Below, piece after piece: positions 56,830 through 64,000 of a stretch of 64,000 nucleotides of DNA. The notes below the pieces were generated by a model. The model was not told the origin of the DNA and searched no databases. It worked only from the letters and a program-made list of their open reading frames with translations. This stretch comes from Arcuatula senhousia (Eukaryota; Mollusca; Bivalvia; Mytilida; Mytilidae), in NCBI GenBank assembly GCA_963971305.1, contig CAXARO010001053.1, forward strand, positions 1-64,000, read 5' to 3'. Each line of letters starts with the position of its first letter. The stretch's first letter is position 1. The translations under genes and the position numbers were made by a program.

Positions 56830-58069
56830 TGTGATGAAAATACTAATTATAAAATTACCTATGTCGTTTGCATTATTGATTTTTGCAGTGGTCAGTTCGA
56901 GCGTTGTGTATTCGGTTTAAATAGATATTTACCTTATCGTAGTCTATTGATTATTTATCTTAGTTGTTGTTATCAGTTTTAAAAGGAACGGACGTTGAAT
57001 TATTTCAAAGCAAGGCATGTGTTTATGAATTGTTTTATTTAGGACACTAGTATATATCAAAGAATTGTATTAAAATAATGAGAATAAATGTGCATTACGA
57101 TCTTATCGGAGAAGCATTTGTTTCTAGTATTTAAATATCCATGTTATAAACAAAAGCTAAAGTCTACTTTCGATTTCAATGTTTAATTCAATATTATAAT
57201 TTTCAACATAGATTTGCTATTTCGAAGACCATCGGACGTTCAGCCAACAAGTTTACATGACTTAAATCGCATGAGAGATGTAGAACAACGTTCCACTTAC
57301 GTATTTTTGCATACAGTACTAAAATTTGCACACCATCCTCACATTTTGCACTAGAACACTTGATTTTTGCACACGACACCTAGGTATCAAATAGTATATA
57401 AAGGGCGGGAAAGCGCCAGTCGTGGTCTTGATTTCGTAGAGAGCGGATCGTTGAATTAATATTAAGGCCATAGAAATCAACAGTCTAACATTGTGATTGA
57501 CATTGATTTCAAATTGGATATTAAGTTGTAGGGTTATTGTGTTTATTAAGTTGTAGACGACAGTCTCACATTGTGATCGACATCGTCTATTAATTAGTTG
57601 GTGAATTAGGTTGTTGGTATAGTTTGCTCATTGAGTTGTCGTGCTCATTGAGGCTATTTTGTATTAAGTTATTAAGTTGCTCATTGAGGACTCATTTTGT
57701 ATTAAGTTGTATCATAGTGTAGTAGTTGTTCAATTGAGAAGTTATCTTGATGTACGCTATTTAGTGGTTGATCTGTTCATTGAGAAGATTGTTAATATTG
57801 GGTTATTTAGTTTCTATAGTTCACTCATTGAGAGAGTCTCATTTCTATCTCATTTTGGTTGTTGCTCATTTGTTATTTGGCATGTAATCACCTTTTGATT
57901 TTGTCGATTGAGTTTGAATAGAATTTATAAGTTTAATATACAAGTTTTCCTATACTGACATCGAGGTGTAGGTTAACTTCAGAATATCTCAACAACGGAC
58001 CATATTTTGTTCTTATTTATGTCACTCAGTTGTTTAAATATATAAAGCCCGCTCGGTATACACGTGACA
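56830..58069 (+). repeat. 3' LTR
   Basis: Same length as the 5' LTR. The six differences are near 56912, 56956, 56993, 57106, 57487 and 58026. Confidence 0.95.
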
Positions 58070-58120
58070 GAACTCGAATATCAAAAGTCCGAAAGGGCAG
58101 AGACAAAGCCAGTTAACACA
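58070..58120 (-). repeat. T5, right piece, after the retrotransposon
   Basis: TCGAATATCAAAAGTCC followed by GAAAGGGCAGAGACAAAG matches T4. It continues the fragment at 50142-50169. Confidence 0.7.
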
Positions 58121-58229
58121 GGGATAAAAGCCAAGAATCTTAATCAAAAGCCGATGTTTGTATTCGTCGAATCCTAGAACCATTGTTATCATAACCACGT
58201 TTCGAATAAGAGGGCGGTATACTAGTTTA

Positions 58230-58760
58230 CATCTGTCCGTCTCTTCGCAACATAATTTTCGTAATAGTTTTCTCAGCAACTACAAATCACAATGATTCTT
58301 TCTGTATTCCGTCTTAGTCAAGTTTTGGTCAATTGTTGAAATTTTTGCAACAGTATTCTCAGCACCAACAAATTGTGATGACTTGAAACTTGGTATTATA
58401 CTTCAGTGTGAGGTCTTTTCTCCCGAGTACGAAAATTAAATCTCTTAGGTACTATTTAGTATCTATTTCCTGGTTACCGACTTGAATATTAACCTAACAC
58501 AAGTGATTTTCCTTTTCGTTTTTCGTTTTTTCAAAATTTATATGAATACAGTTAACATATATGGATACATAGATGAAAAGGGAAATCACTTGTGTTAAGT
58601 TAAATATTAATATTATTCATCAATTGTTGATATTTCCTTAACAGTTTTAATTTCTTAGCAACTAAAAATCAAAGTGACTTGAAATTTTGTATATCACTTC
58701 AGAATGAGGTCCTTTATTGCGAATACCGAAATAACTACTTTTACCTCCTGATAACAGTCT
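58230..58760 (-). repeat. Degenerate core repeats, interrupted by a small MITE
   Basis: Two diverged units contain GTTTTCTCAGCAACTACAAA (58269) and TTTCTTAGCAACTAAAAA (58651). They belong to the same class as the module at 5192-5345 and 63570-64000. No hairpin end was found. Confidence 0.5.
58489..58603. mobile_element. 115-bp piggyBac-like MITE
   Basis: Both borders are TTAA (58489-58492 and 58600-58603), the piggyBac target duplication. Inside them the arms pair over 25 bp with two mismatches (CCTAACACAAGTGATTTTCC against its right-hand partner). Far too small to code. Confidence 0.7.
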
Positions 58761-59593
58761 AGCGGGGTATACTGAGTGACTCCCGGTGGCTCACTGTTTC
58801 CTTAATTGTTTGTTCCTTGTCAATAAGGAGGTCTTTCATTTACATTATATGATTGGACTTGAATCATATCAATCTGATTAAAATAAGATCTATCGACATG
58901 TTTCCTACTGTGTCTGCATAGTAGATCAAAGAAAGCCCACACTACTATCTGTTCTGATGACCTTTTGAATGGACCAATCAGATTGCAGCATCCAAGGTTT
59001 TGGAAGCAGTACTTCTAATGATAAATCCAGAGAATGCCGAAAAAGTTCATCGGAACAGAAAGATGAATGGGAGACACTAGGGAACAATTGGTGGATCTGA
59101 TTTTAATAAGAGTTTTATTTAGACATACCTGAAATAAACCATAATATCTCAACCCGGACAAGACTATACAACATCACACACGATGAAGCAATCGATCAGA
59201 AAGCATCACACATGACAATAAAGCAGACAACCACATTTTCACTCTTAGCAAAAAACACATTAGGTTCATATGCACCCAAAGTATTCAAGCACAACGCAAA
59301 CTATCCATACTCCGTCTCTATCAATGGCATTTCGGACCACAATGGTGAGCCAGTTGAGCAAAAGATACAGGTGAACTCCAAGACAGCAGGATATAGACGG
59401 GCCAAGAAGGGAAGACTTAGAATCACTATCATGCTTTACCACACGACATATCAGAATGATAATGGTAAAGTATATTCTATATTCATTTTCATCAATTCAT
59501 TGATGTTCATTGCCGAATAATGTGGAATATTTAAAGTGCCCCGCAATACACATAACTGCAGAGCGTGTGACAAAAACAAAGGGAAGATGAACT
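58761..59593. other. No gene recognised
   Basis: A 102-codon frame (59212-59520) has a basic, Gln/Asn-rich composition and no motif I recognise. It may be an upstream relic of the T6 element, but nothing supports this directly. Confidence 0.35.
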
Positions 59594-60300
59594 CATCTCA
59601 TATATCCCCAGGATATTGAGATAAAGGACACAACGGATTCCAGGAAGTCAGCTGCTTCATATTTAGATCTCCATCTCGAAATTGACTCTCAGGGAAGACT
59701 TTCAACAAGGCTCTATGACAAACGTGATGACTTCAACTTTCCAATCGTCAACTTTCCCTTCTTTTGTAGCAACATTCCGTCCGCTCCAGCTTATGGAGTT
59801 TACGTATCTCAATTGATTCGCTACTCCAGAGCGGGACTTACATCGATTTCCTTAGCAGAGCGACACGTCTGACGCAAAAATTGCTCACACAAGATTATGT
59901 TGCTCCTCGGTTGCTGTCTTCACTCAAAAAATTTTACGGAAGACATTATGCACTTATAGACAAATATAGGATTTCGATCTCTCAGATGAGTGCAGATGTT
60001 GGTTTGTCATAGGGTTTTGTTTTGTCTTCCTTTACCGGATTTGACATGATTAATGGACTATTGGCAACGCGACGGGTGTCTATAGCAAGCAGGAACTGCT
60101 TACTCTTCTGGAGCACCTGAGTTCACTCATGTTTCGACTGAAGTTCGCGAAGTTGATTGATATTCAGCTTTTGTGTTTCCATGTTTTACATGTTGTCTGT
60201 TTTTGTCCCGTTCTTGTTTGTGTTTACTGGTTTTGCCTCTGCCCTTTCGGACTTAAAGGACACTCGGATACCTCATTGCTTCCTCTGCTTCTTGCAAGCG
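59594..60300 (+). pseudogene. T6: 3' part of an RT-like element (T family), best copy
   Basis: 59594-59834 reads in one frame with HLIYPQDIEIKDTTDS, ASYLDLHLEID and FNFPIVNFPF. After a frameshift near 59835 it continues from 59842 to a TAG at 60010-60012 with RLLSSLKKFYGRHYALIDKY. This resembles the C-terminal part of an RT-containing transposon protein that I have seen in invertebrate genomes; the family name is uncertain. The 290-bp tail after the stop is the sequence repeated at T1-T5, which shows those are mainly 5'-truncated copies of this element. Confidence 0.75.
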
Positions 60301-60644
60301 TCAGAAATAAAGGTTTGCTCAAACATTTATCTTTAAGAGCATCATAAGACAATGATTTTAAACAGTTCAGCTAACAGTTAAAAACTAACTAACATATCAA
60401 ATGCAATATATGACATTTCATTTCTTCATTCTAACAATAAGGTTGAGCAAATTAGACTAGTAACATCAGGAACAATGCATAACATCACATACAACTAATA
60501 GAAATAAATAAAGACTTCTTGACAATGATTAAATGTTTATTATAGTTCAATAAACAAGTGTGGACACAGGCAGGACATGGACTCTAATAAGACATTGATA
60601 GAGATTGAAATATCTATATATACTGGTAGCATTTTTCAATCCTG

Positions 60645-60985
60645 ATAATTTAGTGAAAAAAGTCTGAGTTGGCTCATTATACAGGAAGCATATGATTGAT
60701 ACCTAAAAAATAATCCCACCATATGGGACCCCTACCTGAAGCTAAATATCAAATATCAAAAGACTATGATTAATAATAGCTGAAGATGTGTTATGAAAAT
60801 TTTTATCTCTGAAAAATGAGTGAAAAAAGTCTAAATTGACTCCTTATACAGGAAGTAGATGATTGGCAGACCTGAAAATGCATCCCACCATATGGGACCC
60901 AGTCACCCTTACCTGCATGAAGCTTCATACCAAATGTCAAAAGTTTATGATTAATTATACCTGAGATCTGAAAATTTTGATGTTG
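60645..60985 (+). repeat. Two degenerate core repeats
   Basis: Two direct units of about 168 bp share TATACAGGAAG, CCCACCATATGGGACCC and ATATCAAA-type boxes. They are of the same class as the core at 63570-64000. Confidence 0.6.
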
Positions 60986-63560
60986 GACAGACGGACTAGT
61001 CAAAAACAGTATACCCTTTGCAACTTGGTTATTTTGGATATAAATATAGGATCTGATGTGCCTAGACTCCCAAGGCCTTTGTGACCATTTTTGGTATAAT
61101 TGATTAAGAAGTTGTTTTTGAAAACTCAATTTTATCATGAAGAATAGAAAGCAAAATCTTGCAAAATTAAATCTATATGCCAAAAGAAAAATTTTGGGTC
61201 TGTTTGGCCTTGTGAGTTTCGTCCCTTTTTATGAACACGATTGAAAAAAAAAGCAACAAAAACAAAAATAGTGTGATTGGGACTCATCAGTAGGCATCAC
61301 ACTTTATTGATATAATAGTATTTGTACTGAATGGGAACAAAAGTATTAAAATGAAATATATTTTCCAAGTCCTTTATAAGTTTGGTCCGATTGTGTTTAA
61401 GTCAGACCGGCAATTGATGTAACGTTATCGGACCAAAAGTCCGGCCTATTCCAGAACTATTTGGCAAAGTCTGAATAAGAAATAATGGACAATATGCATG
61501 GTGGAGAAATCAATTAGCAAACTAATACATAAATGTTGCAAGTCATGGCAATTAAAATGCAAAATTCAAAATAAAATTAGGATGTGCATAAATCATTAAT
61601 TTAAACTTACATTGAGCAGAAAATCAAATGTCAAAACTTGTCCACTACAATGGATCCATTTCAAACCTGGAAAAAACTAAAGAATTTTATACATACTATT
61701 TAAAATGGACAGTGAGTATATATGCTTATTAAAACACCTACATGTACACACAAAGCAATAAAATGCACATGATGCATGCATGACAATTTCACAACATTAT
61801 GGCACAAATTAAAATAACTGTTTACAAAAATTTATGATTTCATGCAAACTGTTGGCAAAGTTTGTCAAAATAGATTTGGATCCCCCTCTTGTTCTGAGGA
61901 CCCCCTGTTTTAAAAAAAAAATTATAAAACCATAAAATGCACAGTATACAAACAACGATACAGTAATAATAGCTTTTCTTTTATTTTTTTTGTTTGGGCT
62001 AGAGTTATCTTTCTTTTCCTAATAGTTAACGTTAGCCAATATGTTAGTTTTCTCGCCAAAAAGTGACATGATCACAGTTCAAATGTAAACAAACACACTC
62101 ACTTGATCCTTCATTAGCATTGCAGAAGTTCTGTCATCAAATATTCAAACTTTATTGTATGTTTTATGTTCTTTTTGTGAATTAAACTTTTTCTAAGTTG
62201 AAGGTAAATATCAATATTCTTTTTCTTTCAATAAAACCTTTGAATTAACCACATGGATGCATGTCATTCTGGACACGTGCCAGCAATTTTTTATTTCCAT
62301 TTTCTCCATTTTTGATTGGATGATACTCCTGTTTTACCTTGTCGGCAAATTTCTTTTATGTTTGCTGGTCACCTATCGATCTATGGTTTTAATTGGCTTG
62401 GGTTATAAAAGTGTCACTCAATGTCTTCATTTAATTAGTAACAAAAGACCTAATTAAACATGGAATTTTTTGAAAATTGCAGACCACCTTACCAAAATGA
62501 AAGGTGGTCGGCTCTGGAAAAAATGTGGTTGGCACACCTGGCTTAAATGGCGAATGGAGAACACTGGTTTATAACCATCTACATGTACGAAAGTTGGAGT
62601 GCACATAGTGTTTTAGTCTGTTCGCCCGTCCCAAATGTTTCTAGATTGGGCATTATGTCTTATGGACATGTTCTTGTTTTAAATTTTGAATATTGAATTA
62701 AATGAAATTATTAGTTTATTTAAAGTTTCTTTCATAATTCATAATGTAACCAAACTTTTTAGGAACGCAGTGATGGATAATGAACATCACTCATATGCAT
62801 GTGTACTGTATTAATATAAATAATAAAAATATTCATTCTTTAAGTGTTTTGAAACTTACATGACTTACTCAACAATTATTAATTATTAACAGTAAATAAG
62901 CTGTTACAGGAACCTGGAAATACAAAATAATAAAAATAAAAATAAATTAGTCATATAATAAGAAATAATGGATAATATGAATATTATTGAAACACTTTAA
63001 TACATGTAAGCGTAAGACATCAAGTCAAAATCAAGTCAAAATTTGAGACAGCAGTGAAATGTTTGGGGTGCATACATGTATCTTGATGTGTTATTCAATA
63101 TACAGTGTACGTTAAGTTCAAGATACATGTATGTTGAGAATTTTTTTTTTAAAAACTAAGAGCACTAAGAATAAATATTGCAGTCACATTAGACCCTTTT
63201 CCTCTACGTACATGTATGTATCATACTCTGATATGAAGAATTTAAAAATAATTTTCATTCCTGTGAAACTTTTTTATCGTCCCATTTCCACTATATTGAT
63301 TCATTCTGTTTAGATTCTTATATAGCAAATTCAAGTGTTGTTTTCATTGCACTATTATTACTGGGGTTGAATTTTTTTTTTTTGGCAAGCAGAAGCCCTA
63401 AGCTTTTTTGACTTTGAAGCCTTTAGCCCCAACATTAATTTTCCAAGCCCAAAAAATTATCAAAGCAGCTGCAATGATTTAAATTGAACTTGTATTGTTT
63501 GTTTTAAATAAAAAGCTAAAAGTGTACAAAAATGTATTATTGTTCGACAGGCATATAAAT
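60986..63560. other. No gene recognised
   Basis: About 2.6 kb of AT-rich DNA with many short homopolymers. No splice-supported exon, RNA gene or repeat family was identified. Confidence 0.4.
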
Positions 63561-63569
63561 GGGTCAAAG

Positions 63570-64000
63570 ACAGAGGTGGCTGGATTTCATTTAACAGGAA
63601 GTATGAGGAAGTACAGACCTGAAATCGGATCCCACGTTATGGTAGCCCATGCTGATGCTGCATACATGTACCAAATATCAAGAGGCTGTGATTAGTAGTT
63701 ACTGAGAAAACTGTAACGAAAATTTTCTATTATTGAACAATAGTCTAAAAAATTAATCAAGTCGATAAACAGGAAGTTGGTGAGCGATAGACCTGAAATT
63801 AACTCCCATGCTATCGGAGCTCATGCTGATGCTGCATATCAAATATCAAGAGGCTGTGATTAGCAGTTGCTGTGAAAACTGTTAATAAAAATTTTCTTTG
63901 TACATTAGTCTAAAAAATTAACTAAGTCAGTTCACAGGAAGTGGGTGAGTGATTGACCTGAAATTGTCTTCAACGTTATGGGAGTCCATGCTGATACTGA
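63570..64000 (+). repeat. Core-repeat array running off the window
   Basis: Nearly three direct units of about 170 bp with ACAGGAAGT, ACCTGAAAT, CATGCTGATGCTGCATA, AAATATCAAGAGGCTGTGAT and GAGAAAACTGTAACGAAAAT. Clearly related to 5192-5345 in element A. Probably the body of another hairpin-ended element whose 3' end is beyond 64000. Confidence 0.7.

Larger units (their letters stand above)
50170..58069 (+). mobile_element. Ty3/gypsy LTR retrotransposon, 7.9 kb, young insertion
   Basis: Two 1240-bp LTRs (50170-51409, 56830-58069), both TG..CA, exactly 6660 bp apart. They differ at six positions that I could find. A 4-bp target duplication GAAC flanks it (50166-50169, 58070-58073). Order gag, protease, RT, RNase H, integrase identifies Ty3/gypsy. 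A primer-binding site follows the left LTR. No envelope-like frame was found between integrase and the right LTR. The insertion splits a T-family repeat. The coding region has one frameshift, so this copy is probably not autonomous unless the shift is bypassed. Confidence 0.95.

Noticed and set aside
50131..57898. Short frames inside both LTRs (for example 51017-51238 and 57677-57898)
   Set aside because: Identical because the LTRs are identical; they contain no domain and lie in untranslated LTR sequence.
59212..59520. 102-codon open frame upstream of T6
   Set aside because: No motif recognised; it could be part of a decayed transposon, but there is no direct evidence.

Overview
This 64-kb window looks like nuclear DNA from a bivalve mollusc, possibly a mussel. 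The DNA is AT-rich. Its two host genes are split by GT-AG introns, and most of the rest is transposable elements and satellites, including 160-175-bp core-repeat elements of the kind described in bivalves as pearl/BIV160. The species cannot be fixed from sequence alone.

Two host genes can be assembled exon by exon. (1) On the minus strand, 1469-17633, an eight-exon urease accessory protein UreD gene encodes 291 residues. Every splice phase closes. (2) On the plus strand, 46221-49420, a three-exon major-facilitator transporter of the nitrate/nitrite (NNP/NRT2/NarK) family encodes 630 residues. No functional link between the two is visible.

Layout. 1-17.6 kb is ureD. Its introns carry a 55-bp minisatellite copied from the exon 7/intron 7 junction, several hairpin-ended core-repeat elements (named A, F, G, D, D2 here), a hAT-type MITE with a perfect 8-bp target duplication, a broken RT-like element and a 5'-truncated LINE. 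19.7-23.35 kb is an almost complete Jockey/CR1-like LINE inside a palindromic ATAAGATATCTTAT minisatellite. 24.2-25.1 kb is element B, abutting a 4.9-kb GTACTAGTAC satellite (25.1-30.0 kb) with higher-order repeats. 30.6-45 kb is a repeat graveyard: a tRNA-headed SINE, four LINE fragments, a MITE split by element C, element E and a duplicated segment. 46.2-49.4 kb is the transporter. 50.17-58.07 kb is a young Ty3/gypsy retrotransposon with 1240-bp LTRs. 58-64 kb has further core repeats, a piggyBac-like MITE and another RT-like fragment.

The most unusual observation is in ureD. The authentic 5' splice site of exon 7, with the last 15 codons of that exon, heads an array of about 16 tandem copies, 14 of which keep an intact donor. 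The second is a group of eight elements with one architecture: a short subterminal inverted repeat, a tandem core, a microsatellite and a terminal hairpin. Two have recoverable empty sites showing no target duplication, as expected of Helentron-type non-autonomous elements. Family assignments come from motif recognition, without database searches.
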